The position numbers and the translations under genes were made by a program. From Symsagittifera roscoffensis (taxonomy: Eukaryota > Xenacoelomorpha > Acoela > Convolutidae): a DNA stretch of 64,000 bases. Positions 51,309-63,712 of this stretch are shown here, in pieces; position 1 is the first letter of the stretch, and each line of letters opens with the position of its first letter. The stretch lies in the NCBI RefSeq assembly GCF_963678635.1, contig NC_087071.1:4045624-4109623 (forward strand). The letters are read 5' to 3'. The notes under the pieces are model-generated. The model saw only the letters and a program-made list of their open reading frames with translations, made no database searches and was not told the DNA's origin.

Positions 51309-52392
51309 CAGACCCTTTGAACTTTTGGTGAGAAAAATGACCACGCTTTACCAAAACAAATTTTTTTGACAATTATAACTAAAAAATAAAACGAAAAAGT
51401 TTTTTTTTTTATTTTAAGATTTTTTTGTGATAATCATCTTCCTAACACGCTATATAAGGTACAAAGTGATAGATGTCGCTCCTAGTAACAAATCATTCAT
51501 GGCGAATAAGCTTCCTTCAACCAATTAGGAACGATTTCTAGGACGAATTAAATCTCCGCTTACGCGTTAATAGCGCGAAATATAACGCGCGTTAATTGTC
51601 CCAATTTGGTCAAAATGGCAATCTTCAAAGACTCATAACTGTACGAAAAATCATCACGGTGATAAAACTTTTCAAATTAAGCTCATTACAATAAAATTTT
51701 TTGAATTATATAAATGTTTGATTAATCCGCATGTTTTTTTATTGTTCCAACTTTTGTAACAAAATAACGGATTATTTGCGCTTGTCTCTTCAAACAAACT
51801 TCAACGTTTTAACTAGCAATTTTTACAGAAAATTTTAATATCATTTACAAATTATTTTCAATCTGAGCTTTTGTGTTTCGTAAATTTATGGGGTTTAGAG
51901 ATTGCCATTTTGGCCAGTTTGAGACATTTAAAACGCGATAAGTCATTTTTTACAAGAATCAAAATTTATCACTTTGTACCTTATATGGCGTGTTGGGCGA
52001 TAATTTTCACAAAAAATTCTCAAACCAGAACAAAAATTTTCATTTTCTTACAATTAAATTTTTATTTTTATTTTTGCTCTATAGACCTTGAAAGGCAGTC
52101 GGAACATTTAGGGCTTCGCCCGGATACCAGCAGTCTTTTTTCATATCATCCATACGAGTGTAACTTGTTTCCTTGAAAATGTTTGTGAAAAATGTTCTTC
52201 ATTTAAATGAAAGAAAAATGTGCCTGCTCGGAAATAAAACTAAGCAGAGAAAAGTGAACCTATTTTGTAGGAAAAACAAACAATTAAAGCTAAAGTAAAA
52301 TCAACACATTTCACGTTAAGGTTTCTGCTTGCCGCTATACTGAGCAAAAACGACACTGGCAAATGTAAAAATAACTGATTTCGGAACCGTTT
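51309..52392. mobile_element. Long-TIR element W, copy 2
   Basis: Internal inverted repeats are clear: aacacgctatataaggtaca (about 51446) pairs with tgtaccttatatggcgtgtt (about 51976). The right end carries cttcgcccggataccagcag. The left end abuts module Z and looks shortened. Additional shared sequence follows to 52392. Confidence 0.72.
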
Positions 52393-52790
52393 TTTTCGAT
52401 AGGTAACAAACAAACAACAAGAGGCTGAAAAAAACTTTTTACTCTGATTTTACATGCAGACTTTCAAAAAAGGTGGAAAGGTTGAACTGTTTTTAAAGAA
52501 TTAAGGCAAGCCAGGTTTCATTAAATTTGTGTCATTCATTTTTTTAGTTTTTCTCGATTTTTCTCGAATTTTTGTTTTTCTCGAAACAAACAACAGAAGG
52601 CATATGTCCAAAACCTACAACTTTTCCTCGATACTGCCGACAGTTTACAATATATATAACTAATCAGTTCAAAAGAAAAGGGTTAAACAATTTTGAGGGT
52701 TATCACCAAGAAACAGGAATTCAAAAATGAATCATGTGACGGCTGATTCCACTCGACCTAAGTTAATTAAGTAAGCTATTCAGAAAAATT
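52393..52790. repeat. Repeat V, copy a (adjacent to element W)
   Basis: Starts cgataggtaacaaacaaaca and includes atgtccaaaacctacaactt and gaagttaattaagtaagct-type sequence. Copies lie at 53755-54045 and 56290-56725. Copies a and c follow element W directly, so W and V probably moved or duplicated as one unit. Confidence 0.75.
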
Positions 52791-52996
52791 TTATTAAAAA
52801 TTTATTAATTAAATTCAAGCGAGAACTTATTAAATTTTGTGTCATTCATTTGTTTTGTTTTTCCCGAGTTTGAGGTAAGTTTTGGGTTAACTAATTGATT
52901 ACTGGCAAAGTCAGTTTAATTTAATTTAGTTACTTGAGTGAACCTAAATAAATTCAATGAAAAACGGTCTGATTAATGCTAAAAGAATATTTGCAG

Positions 52997-53261
52997 CTTC
53001 TCAGATTCGGATTGTATGAAATATTTTCATATTCTTGCCATATTATTCACAGTACTGACGTGTAGCTTTCTCTATTGGCGCTGCTATTTGGTTCTCAACA
53101 AATCCGTACACAATACGAGAGGCGCTACTCTAACTAAAGCTTTTGCAGCCACTTCAATTGCATGGGTAACTTTGGTGCTTCCATATACCATATATTATGA
53201 ATTCAGCATTGAATATGACAAAACAACATCAAAATCAGGAATATACGAAAGATGGCTGTAG
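52997..53261 (+). pseudogene. GPCR-like exon or fragment (TM5-TM6 region)
   Basis: Open frame from an acceptor-like site (atatttgcag at 52987-52996) to a TAG at 53259-53261. It encodes a Cys-containing loop (SFSDSDC), a hydrophobic helix FHILAILFTVLTCSFLYW, a short basic loop (NKSVHNTRGATLTK) and a second helix, FAATSIAWVTLVLPYTIYY. Helix, basic loop, then helix with W..LVLPY resembles TM5, intracellular loop 3 and TM6 of rhodopsin-family receptors. The stop follows where TM7 should begin. No convincing TM7 follows in frame, and repeat V copies flank it. It could be a receptor fragment, an exon of a split gene or chance. Confidence 0.35.
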
Positions 53262-53754
53262 ATGTCTGAAACACTTTTTCCATGTCGCACAGTAGATTTA
53301 GTAACTTGATTGGTTTTCATTATTGTTGTTAAAAGAGAATCAATCTTCTCATTGTCTAAATAATTAGAGCCGAGATTCACAAAATACTTTTATAAAACAA
53401 ATTGGTTTCAATTAAATTATCTCAGGTTGTTGGATTTTTTATTTCTTGCACTCAAAAATCTCGGTCGAGAAACTTGGTATTTGATAATTTTGCTAAGAAA
53501 AAAACATATTTAACTTAACATTTCACCCACACGTTTCTCCAAAACCATTTTTACTGCAAGAATGCAAATAAAGTTTGAGTGCAGTCTCAGTTTTTGCCGA
53601 AAATTGGTTTGTTTAAACTCAAAGATTGAGGGTTTTTTGCAAAAGAGAAGTTGGGTTAAGCAAGTTTGACCCAAAATTAAATGCAATGTTCGACTGACAT
53701 ATCTCATAAGAAGTTCCTAATCCAAACCATCCCTCGAATCTAAAACATTTTATC

Positions 53755-54045
53755 GCCAAGTAGCTTTTAAAAAAAGTAGTTTATGCCATATGTCGAAAAC
53801 CTACAACCTTTCTCTGATACTGCGGACAGTTTGCCATTATTAACTAATCACTTCAAAAGAAAAGGGTTGCAAACTTTTTTGAGGGTTGCCACCAAGAACG
53901 TGGAATTCAAAAATGGATCATGTGACGGTTGATTCGACTCCACCGAAGTTAATTAAGTAAGCTATTCATAAAAAATTAGCGGACTAGAAGTTGAACGTGA
54001 TAGATTAATTTCAAGCCAACTATCTAAGCAAAGAGCAAACTATCC
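53755..54045. repeat. Repeat V, copy b
   Basis: Second copy (atgtcgaaaacctacaacct ... gagcaaactatcc), without a preceding element W. Confidence 0.75.
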
Positions 54046-54279
54046 AAACTATAAAACTTACAAACATTCCGTAATAAAGTTGACTTGATTTATTGAAATC
54101 ATGAAATTTCTAACGATTTTTATAAATGTTCATAGTTTGGTACGTTTTATCTAAGTTGTACTATTTTCCGGATTTTGTTAACTATTACCCCCCTTTTGGA
54201 CCTTACCACACCAAAACTTCTTCGATAAAAATCTATTATATTGGATTTTCATTGTCAGTCTCTATTAAATAACAAAATT

Positions 54280-55015
54280 AATCGATTATAATCGATTAAA
54301 ACCGTATCTTAATGAAACTACTTTTAAGCAACAAAACTCCAATATAAATGAGTATAATCAATTATAATTGAATATTTTCGACTGATTTTCAAAAAATTTC
54401 ACCACAAGAAAAATAATCGTTTTAAATCGATTCTAATGAATTATAATCCATTTATTAAAATCTTTCGGTGAGCTGTTTTCATTTTGTCATAAAAATATTA
54501 AGCTTAAGTTACTATTTTGTTCTCTCGCTAAAGTTCAACTTTTTCTAAATTTGATTGGAAATTTTTTGAAAATTTATAAAAAATCACGTGTCTTTTTTTA
54601 TTATTTTAATTGAGTTTTATTCACCAAACCGGGGGAGGGGACGTGTGGGAACTTTGAAAAAAATTCAAAAATTAGTCAATTTTTTTTCAGCTCGACAAAG
54701 TCGATTTTCCGAGAACTACCACAACACTAAAAACAATCCTAGCTCGACAAAAGTTTTCGCGCTACAGGCAAATTTCTTAAGAAAAACTGGTCAGAAGTTC
54801 CGTTATTGGGCTTTTTTTGAAAAATTTCTATTTTTCGGCCTCTACAAAATTAGTACATGTTGGCCGCCCCTGGATGAGCGTGTACGTTCGAGTTTTTGTT
54901 TACAAAAATGAATCAACTTTATGAGCAATAATGAATCCATTATATTGAAAACAAAAATGGATTATAATCGGTTACAATGGATTTTAATGGATTTTAATAG
55001 ATTTTAATGAAGTTA
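54280..55015. repeat. AATCGATTATAATCGATT-type repeats flanking a MITE
   Basis: Left block 54280-54460 (attaatcgattataatcgat, caattataattgaata, gaattataatccatttatt) and right block 54950-55015 (atggattataatcggttaca, repeated ggattttaat). The blocks are partly inverted to each other and surround the family 3 MITE. Confidence 0.55.
54620..54885. mobile_element. GC-rich-ended MITE (family 3), copy 2
   Basis: ccgggggaggggacgtgtgg at the left, ttggccgcccctggatg at the right, and between them gattttccgagaactaccac similar to gattttccgagctctgccaa of copy 1. It is flanked on both sides by attataatcgatt-type repeats. Confidence 0.6.
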
Positions 55016-55045
55016 ATAGTGTTTTACCGAGAAAAAATTACACCC

Positions 55046-55215
55046 CGAGGCCAAACTGAGCATTTGGTGAATTGTAAGTGTTTGTTCTTCTTTTGTTATT
55101 TCATCCTCTTTGGTAGTCCAGAAAAAAAAATTAACATGTTTAAAACTTTGTCTCTAGAATTCAGGAACATGCAGACACAAAATTGTGTGCCTATCCAGTG
55201 CACAGTTTGGCCTCG
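55046..55215. mobile_element. MITE family 1, short copy
   Basis: 170 bp, left end CGAGGCCAAACTGAGCA, right end TGCACAGTTTGGCCTCG. The right 80 bases match the right end of the 8049 copy (acatgtttaa...cagacac). It lacks the motif array. No clear target duplication. Confidence 0.75.
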
Positions 55216-55441
55216 TGATGTAGTATGTAGTTTAAGTGCTAGCTAGATCAGATGTAAATAGTTTTTTTTCTGAAACAAAACCAATTAGCTTGTTTGCGGG
55301 CATACAAGCTAATTGAATTGAATGAAAAAGAGACAATTCCGAGCCAAGTGAATGTCATTAACTCTATAAGGATTGCAAACCAAAATTTTGAGTCTCGTTA
55401 ACTTTTACCTGCGGTGCGTCGAATGTATTTAACAACGAATA

Positions 55442-56234
55442 AAAATAAGACTGCTCGAATCAGGGCAAAGCCTTGAAGTTTCCGACTCTTAAAAACTTAA
55501 AGGTAAAAAACACAAATTTTTTTTTTACAATTTAAGAAATTTTTGTGAAAGTCAACTCCCTCACACGCCCCATGAAGTTCAAAGTGATAGATGTCGCTCC
55601 TAGTAACAAATCAATTATGGCAAATAAGCTTCCTTCAACCAATTTGGATCGTTTCCACATTAATAGCGCGAAATATATCGCGCATTAATTGTCCCAAATT
55701 GGTCAAAATGGCAATCTTCAAACAACCATAACTGTACGAAAAATCATCACGGTGACAAAAATTTTCAAATTTAAGCCCAGTACAACAAGATTTTTTGAAC
55801 TTTATAAACGTTTGGTTAATCCGCATGTTTGTTAATTGTTCCAACTTTCGTAACAAAATAAACGAATGTTTGCACTGGGGGGGGGGGGGGGTTTCAAACA
55901 AATTTCAATAAATTTTTACTAGCAATTTCTACAGAACTTTTAAATATCATTTAAAAATTTCTTTTAATCTGAGCTTTTGTGTTTCGCAAAGTTATGGGGT
56001 TTACAGATTACCAATTTTAGACATTTAACACGCGATAAGTCATTTGTTACAAGGAGCAAAATTTATCACTTTGTACTTTATTTGGCGTGTCAGGCGATGA
56101 TTATCATAAATAATTCTCAAACCAGAACAAAAATTTCCATTTTTGTACAATAAATATTTTATTGTTATAATTGCTCCATAGACCTTGAAAGGCAGTCTGA
56201 ACATTCAGGACTTCGCCCTGATGCCAGCAGTCTT
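55442..56234. mobile_element. Long-TIR element W, copy 3 (both ends present)
   Basis: Left end aataagactgctcgaatcag at 55443 pairs with the right end ctgatgccagcagtcttatt (56217-56236). A second inner inverted pair (ttcaaagtgatagatgtcgc with the tttatcactttgtac strand) extends the arms beyond 100 bp. The element is about 790 bp. A 14-G run at 55878 replaces a cgcttgtcgcttc-like stretch of the other copies. No ORF with known domain. Confidence 0.78.
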
Positions 56235-56289
56235 ATTCTTCATATCATTCATACGAGTGTAACTTGTTTCCTTGAAAATTTTTGTGAGG

Positions 56290-56725
56290 TTTTTTTTCGA
56301 TAGGTAACAAACAAACAACAGAAGGCTGACAATATTTTTTACTCTGAATTTACATGCAGACTTAAAGAATTAAGGCAAGCCAGGATTTATTAAATTTCTT
56401 GTCGTTCATTTTTTTGTTTTTCTCGAAGTTTTGTTTCTCTGGAAACAAACAACAGAAGGCATATGTCGAAAACCTACAACTTTTTTTTGATACTGCCGAC
56501 AGTTTACCATATATAACTTATCAGTTCAAAAGAAAATGGTTAAAACTTTTTTGAGGGTTATCACCAAGAAACAGGAAATGAAAAATGAATCATGTGACGG
56601 CTGATTCGACTCGACCGAAGTTAGTTAGGTAAGCTTTTCATAAAAAATTAGCTAAGAAGAATTTGAGCATGATAGCTTAATTTCAAGCCAACTATCTAAG
56701 CAAAGAAGCAAACTATCCAATAGTT
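56290..56725. repeat. Repeat V, copy c
   Basis: Third copy, following element W copy 3. It lacks the roughly 240-bp segment that lies between W and V in copies 1 and 2. Confidence 0.75.
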
Positions 56726-59700
56726 AACAAGGTCCCCTTTTTCAGTTAGTCGTTCAGATGATGACAGTTTGGTTCAATTTGATGAAACGTTTTAATCATA
56801 GCTGAACTCCTTTCGCTCAAGAGTTCAAAATTACAAGTAATATTCTCATCTCAAACAATGAAACTTGAAAATACTTCACTTTGGAACTCTGAAACTTGGA
56901 AATGTTTTTTTTTACGTTTACAAATTCACAAAGCATGTCACAAAACATGGATTCAACGGATTAACTTCAGTTTTTAGGAAATTCTAAGAAAAGGAGTTCT
57001 CAAAACTATAAAACATTTAAAACCATCTGCCCAAAAAATTTACTTAGTTAGCAAATTTATTTTGTGAGTAATCAAATTCTTTAACATTGTAGAACAGCTA
57101 TACAAGACTTAGTATATAATCCCTCCAAAGGGAGTTATTTGGGTTTGAGTAAACTTTACATACGACAAAATCAACTCATTCAAAAAAAATTTGTTGATAA
57201 AGTTGAATATTTGAATAAATTTTCCTGTGGCTTCTATTAGAATTGATGAAATTTAAGGTTGACCTGAAAGTTTGGTGTGAAATTTTTTAAATTAAATGAG
57301 GACAAAGATCCAAATTTACGCTCAATTGTTTTTGCAGATAACTTGCAATCACCTCATATACGTTTTTAGGACCAAGAAACTTATGCCAATCTCTTTCCGA
57401 CCAGTTAATAAAAACTTTCAAAACTAAAATAAAACCATTTCGTAAATCATTGTATTTATAAGAAAAATTGGCGAGTCAAAATTGAGGTTTGATAATTAAA
57501 AAATGATCAAACCTTGTCAAATGCAAAAAAATGAGCCCTGTAAGGTAGATAAATTACATTTTCCAGCAAAAAAAAATGGTTATAGTAGACCTCAACTTTT
57601 TTCATATAAAAATTTTTATAAAAGTGTTCTATATCCACAATAACAAAAACAATTCGAGGTTGCCATATGCATCTGAAGTAAATAATAATTAAAACGGTTT
57701 TACTGTGGTTCATGGTATGGGGGCCTCTCCTACTGAAAAAGGATCTTTTACCAGTTCAATATCTGCACCATGTAAGCCAAACCTAGAATTTAACTGAAAA
57801 CTTGACAAAAAATCTAATTTGTCGATTGCGTTCAAATGAACAACCTTGTTTCAAAAAAAATCTCTTTAATCTACATCAAATTTCCTAATGTTTGTTTTTA
57901 TCGATTCAACAATTTTGACAAATTAGTAATAACTAATCTATACAAAATCCATTTCTCAGAAAATTTTAAATTCCAATTTTTTTGATGCGCAACTTGTGTG
58001 AAAATAAGTCAAAAAGTCTACCGACTACCGCAAAAAATTGTGTAACTTTCCAAATGCAATGGCTAGAAAACTGATATCAAAGTGTGTCATAGCAGACTCA
58101 ATTGTCTGAAAATTACATTGGCAAAAATGCTTTTACTGGATACTAAGTTACAAATTTTTCTTTGTAAGTGTCGGATGCCAAATCAATGAAAATGATGCAC
58201 TATAATAATTTTCAATTAGCAAAAACAATTAATAGCTTGAAAACAATCATTGAAGTCTGAAAGAAGAATTGTTTTTAAAAAAGCACTGAGAAAAATTAAG
58301 AGTAAACTTTGAATTTTGTTTTCAAAGAACGAAATTGAAAAATAATGCCAAAGACTTGACGCTTTTTTTGTGAACTCGGTGACTCTCCAAACAAAATTTG
58401 AGAAATTTTTGTCGTTTTTCCTGAAAATAATCAGTTTTTCAATAAACCAATTGGAAAACTGATTGGAAAAGGCTCGATCAAAATTCGAAAATTGCTATTT
58501 TGAAGAAGTAAACTAGCCAACATATTGTGACACAATATACTCGCAAGCAATTCAAAATTTCAATTTATCTGCTCAACTGGGTACTCTTGAAAGCTGATAT
58601 TCTTGACTTATTCCTCAAATCGCGGTAAAGCGGCAAAATTGTTAGTTGGTCCGGCATAAAACGGCAGAACTTTTTTGAAGATCTTGAACAATTATACTTA
58701 ACAAATCTTTGGACGTTTTGTAGACAATACAACTGTTTATGCGAGTTCTGTTCATAGATTGCTACCATCAATTTTCCAAAACATTTCCGGGAATAATTCT
58801 TTTGCTGGCTTATTTCAATCTCCTAGAAAATAATATCAATTTTTCAGATTGAAACATTAAACTGCCTCAAATCATTGTGTTTTTAATGTCTCAGAAAACT
58901 AAATTCTGGGTTGTTTGCGTGAAGGCTTTTAAAGCAAGGATACTTCCAAAACTACTAAGGTTTATTTGAAATATTTGTGTCGCACCCATTTTTTTGAAGA
59001 TTAAATATGAATTATCTCAAAACCATGAGATACGCTAGAAGATGGTTACAAAACTATCAGATGCTTAGACATTTACTCAACTAATAAATTATTTGGGGCA
59101 TACAAAAATCTATGAGCCCATTTTTGTTGCCACCAACAAAACAAGTTTAGCAGTGCAACTTTTTCTTTATACTTTTCACTGAATTGACTAAGCAAATTTT
59201 TCCCAATCATAAAGACAACAATCATTGCTTAGAAGCATTCTTAAGAACAGAAATTGAAATTTTCTTCGATAACTTTGCTTCGAAAGTAGAATGAAAAGTA
59301 TAATTTTCTTCAAAAAAATTAAAACTCCAACCACAAGTTGAAACATAAACATCATACTCCCGGTACAAACTGAAACAAAAATCTACCAAAAAATTGGTTT
59401 GCAAATTTTCAATCAACAATTTAAAATCTTTTTTTTTTTCAGTTATGGAAAACATAGCATAACAAGAGTCTCTGAATTTACTGATCCAAGAAAAAAATTT
59501 CTACACGATTACTAGATCTTTAGACATTTAAATGTTTTGAAAAATTAAATTGCCTAATTTAACGGAAAAAAAAACGATATAAAAAAATGGCAAAAAAACC
59601 CGAAAAAGTCCAATATGAAAATTAGTTATCTCATTTTGTTTTTCAAAATATGGTTTGTAGTCTAAATTTGCGATTGGGAGTACAAAGGTTTTTTCCCAAA

Positions 59701-61100
59701 AAAAAATAAAAAAGTTTGAGACAAACAGCAGGCTCCAATGTTTTATTTGGGATAATTCTTGCGTTTTAATTAGTTTGAAAGTGACTGAAATATATCACTG
59801 ATGAAATATTTTCCTTTCAACTATATCAGGAACTGATTTCTTCACTTGATAATAAGGCGCACTTTTGATGCTCTAGATGTACGAAAAAAATAATTGGCTC
59901 CAAACTGATGTCTTTTTGCATTTTTTCTGAGAGTTAATTAGTTTTTTTCAGTCAATGAGTCGATAGTCTAAAAACAGTTTTGGTAGCTGAAAGTTGTTTT
60001 ATTTGGGTGTTGTTCTATTCAATCGCTTTTCTACAGGTAAAATAAAGATTTTGTGCCAAAAAAAATTGATATGAAATCTTTTTAATTAAGAAAAAATATA
60101 AATAATTTTGGAAAAGTTTCCAGCTACTAAATGAATTTGTTAATCTTAATATAATGATTTTCATCATAGCTATTATTATAAAACAGTCAATATCAGAGAG
60201 ACAATGTCGGAGTCAATATACAGTCAATATCATAACAGTCGATATCAGAGAGACTAGTGTTTTCTTTAAACCATTGTAAACATCTCAATCTATATGTAAA
60301 AAGGAATGTGATCGAATAAAGAAAAAGTTTATTTTTCCTAATTGCTTGCCCTTGTTTCTTGTTTGTTTTCAATTAAGTCTGTTAAAAGTTGTCTGTTTGT
60401 TCCATTCAATCGCAAAAACCTTTTCAACTTCTTCTAATGAAAAAATAGCTGTCAAAATTTGGCAAGTTAACTGTCAGAAAATAAATATAAGGTCCTAAGC
60501 AAACATCATCTAAGTTATCAACTCCATCTAAAAAAGTTTATCTCAACACTTTATCTCAATGTTGTTTCAATTGACTGCTTTTTTCAATTTATAGGAACTT
60601 TTAATCATAGCTATAAAAACTAGACAATTGAGACATTTAAAATGAGCCGTTTTGCTTTGCAAGTCAAATTTGAATCTAAAAGCAAAAATCGAGAAACTTT
60701 TGGGCAACAGTTTTTTTAGTCATGTCAATCTTTCCAGTGATAAAAATGTCGGCTGCGGATTTCCCAGGCGAGTAAGAAGTTCATTTTTATTGTATGATTA
60801 CTGCTATTTTTAGGACAATTGCTGTACTTTGAATGAGTTCTTTTGACGCCAATTTACAGATCAAGTTTTACAAATAAATCGCAGAAAAATATGAAAAATT
60901 TTAGATTTTTCGCAAAATGAGATAATTAATTTTTCTAGCCAAGGAGAAGTTTGGCTGCATTTTACAAAGTTTTGAAAAATAGACCTTGTAGTTTGGATTC
61001 AAAAACTCTAATAAATCGAATACTAATCTCACTTGAAAACTGATAAATTTAAATACTTTTTGTTTGATTAACTACATAGGAAATTAAATTATTACCAAGG
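56726..61100. other. AT-rich stretch without recognisable features
   Basis: About 4.4 kb with no convincing exon, repeat or transposon. A short repeated tract (gtcaatatcagagagacaatg, then gtcgatatcagagagactag) lies at 60186-60256. Confidence 0.4.
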
Positions 61101-61300
61101 NNNNNNNNNNNNNNNNNNNNNNNNNNNNNNNNNNNNNNNNNNNNNNNNNNNNNNNNNNNNNNNNNNNNNNNNNNNNNNNNNNNNNNNNNNNNNNNNNNNN
61201 NNNNNNNNNNNNNNNNNNNNNNNNNNNNNNNNNNNNNNNNNNNNNNNNNNNNNNNNNNNNNNNNNNNNNNNNNNNNNNNNNNNNNNNNNNNNNNNNNNNN
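61101..61300. other. Assembly gap (200 N)
   Basis: Exactly 200 undefined bases, a round number that suggests a scaffolding placeholder of unknown true size. Confidence 0.99.
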
Positions 61301-61610
61301 TAAAAGGGTGCATTTTTTGTGCCGCAGCCCAAATTTTCAGAAAACGTCCAAAATTGTTGTTTTTGGAAAGTTGCGCATCGAAATTACCTCATAATGATGC
61401 CAAATGCACCTTAAGAAAAATTAAGAGAATTTAGTTCAACAAATGATGTTGTAAAACAGAAAAGAAGTGGGTTGAAGGTGTCGAAAACTTGCCTTGCGTG
61501 TTGGTATTTCTTGAATGAAACAAACTTTAACCAGCCAGAGAAATCAGCCTGAACTTTTTTAAATTTAAGATAACACCAATTCGCGGTAAAAAAAACAATA
61601 TTCATTATTA

Positions 61611-61771
61611 AGCCAAACTGTGCACTGGACAGGTGCACAATTTTGTGTCTGTATGTTGCTGGATTCCAGGGACAAGTCTTTAAACATTTTCAAAAAAGGG
61701 CTGAACGATCAAAGGAAATTAAAGAACAAAAGAAGAACAAAAGGGAGCGTCCTTGTTGCGGTTTGGCCTCG
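61611..61771. mobile_element. MITE family 1, inverted copy
   Basis: 161 bp in reverse orientation: agccaaactgtgcactggac at the left, ggtttggcctcg at the right. The outer CGAGG of its left end is changed. One ggattccag motif is present. Confidence 0.72.
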
Positions 61772-63557
61772 TAATGTTCTTTGACTTTTTTATAACTGGA
61801 TTTCTCACTCCGTTGTTTCAATGTTTTCAAGGGACCATGTGCGGTACTGACTATTATTCTCAACTTATATTTTGTTATAATTGTTTATGCTGTTGAAAAA
61901 CTTCATTCATGGGACTTTTTCCTTATAACGATGCAGTCTATCTTTGATCTTATCTTCTCTGGTCTACTAGCTTTGGCTCGCTATGTGATGGAACTATGGC
62001 AAATAATTCTATCTTTTTGCTATTCAGGAGGACTCATTCGTCAGAACAAACATGAGTTATTATTTTTAAAATGTTTGATTTTTTGATATATTACACGTAT
62101 TTTCTTATTATTTTCATGTAAACCAGACTCACGTATTTGAGGAGCAAAAAAGGGACTCTAGGAAAGCGTAATCTTTGGTACATTTAGTAAATACAATTGT
62201 TTGTTTTTAAAGTTGTTTGTTTTGCATAAGTTTTATTTGATTGAATTTATTTATGAATGAAATACTGCGAGTTTTTTGTTCACCTTGCACGGATTTAGAA
62301 ATCGTTTTTACTAACTAAAGCTTTCAAATTTTGTTGTTTTTCAACGATGAATGGTTTTTAGAGCAGTTCTGAGAGATTTCAAGCAGTGGCAATGGATTTG
62401 TGAAAGCATTACTGGGGACGCTTTTGGACTCATTTTTATATTTAAATTAGCAATAAATCAGCAACCATGGTAACGTGAAATTTATCGATTCGGAAGCCCT
62501 GCTTGAAGTACTTAATTGTCTATTGACACTATTGGTCGATAAGACATCCCCTTTTCGACTCAAGCTCTTTAGGTCGCTCAAAAGTGCCGATCGACCATGG
62601 TTAATTCAAAGGTCGAACCGGACCGATACCGAACCGGACCATGCTCGACCATTATCAATAAATAATTCAACCAAGGTCAATATATGAATAGTTACGCTGA
62701 AGTTCTTAAATTTTTAATTTGAAAATCTTTTTCATAAAAAAAACTGCCAAAATATTTAAATATAAGATACCTGGTCGCTTTTTGATGCACGTGAACACAA
62801 TATTTATAGCAAAAACGGAAAGTTACGACAAGATTTCTCCATTATCGTTCAACAATTCCCTCCATAAATTCAAAATTTTTAATTCGGTGTTAAATTGAAA
62901 AAACTTTGCTCACAATTGAATTAAGAAAAGAAAAAAGAAAAACATGAAAAAACTTACAAAACATAAATGATTTTCTGTTCAAGATGCCAATTTTTGATCT
63001 AAAAAAAATTACTTTTATCTAATTTGTAATACAATTCAAATTTGCCAAAAAACATGAAAAGCAAAAAGAATAAGCGAATGGCAAAAAAATCCAAGATTGA
63101 CGAGGTTAATCAAAGCTGTGATGACCAAGTTTCTAGATAGTTACATAGCGATATTTATTTGAACCATAAAGTCGACGGCTACACTGTTCCAACAATAAAA
63201 ATGACAAAGGATACTCGTGTAAGCAAAATTTTCAGAGAAACTTAGTAGATTCAACCAAAATTGAACAGGGTCATCAACAGATTTCGATTTTTTGAGCCAA
63301 TTTTTTTTGAGCCGAAAAATTTAGGAAGTACAACGGTCAACTCATATGGTAGGATTATAATTCCACCAATAACCCGGGTACCTATCACTAAATTAACTAA
63401 AATGCTTGTTTATTGAAAAAAAAACTCAACATATCAAAAACTTCAAATTTTGTTGATTCAAATGAGAGTCAGGACAAACAAAATTTTCAAAGCAAAAAAA
63501 TTTTTTTTTTAGAAAAAATTGACGTCTTATCGAAACTCTACTGCATAAAAAAAACTT
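61772..63557. other. AT-rich stretch without recognisable genes
   Basis: No coding sequence supported. At 62600-62650 a GC-richer patch has repeated cggaccg and cgaccat words. A 70-codon frame there (62475-62687) has no recognisable domain. Confidence 0.35.
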
Positions 63558-63712
63558 GACTGGCAATTTAAGCTCGGCGGCTAGTACTTAAAAAAATTAT
63601 ACTAAACTTTACACTAAAAATGTGTAAGCCGAGCTTAAGGCGGCTAGACTGGCAATTTAAGCTCGGCGGCTAGTACTTAGAAAAAATTATACTAAACTTT
63701 ACACTAAAAATG
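63558..63712. repeat. 89-bp tandem duplication with inverted core
   Basis: gactggcaatttaagctcgg cggctagtact at 63558 recurs at 63647, including the following aaaaattatactaaacttta. Between the two, taagccgagcttaaggcggc is an inverted version of the core aagctcggcggct. Confidence 0.82.

Noticed and set aside
57507-57713. 68-codon minus-strand frame considered as an exon
   Set aside because: No domain similarity, no good splice sites and composition equal to the surrounding AT-rich DNA.
61084-61332. Open frames across the N run
   Set aside because: They are artefacts of undefined bases in an assembly gap.
62475-62687. 70-codon frame with a GC-richer end
   Set aside because: Repeated cggaccg words explain the composition; no similarity or splice signals.
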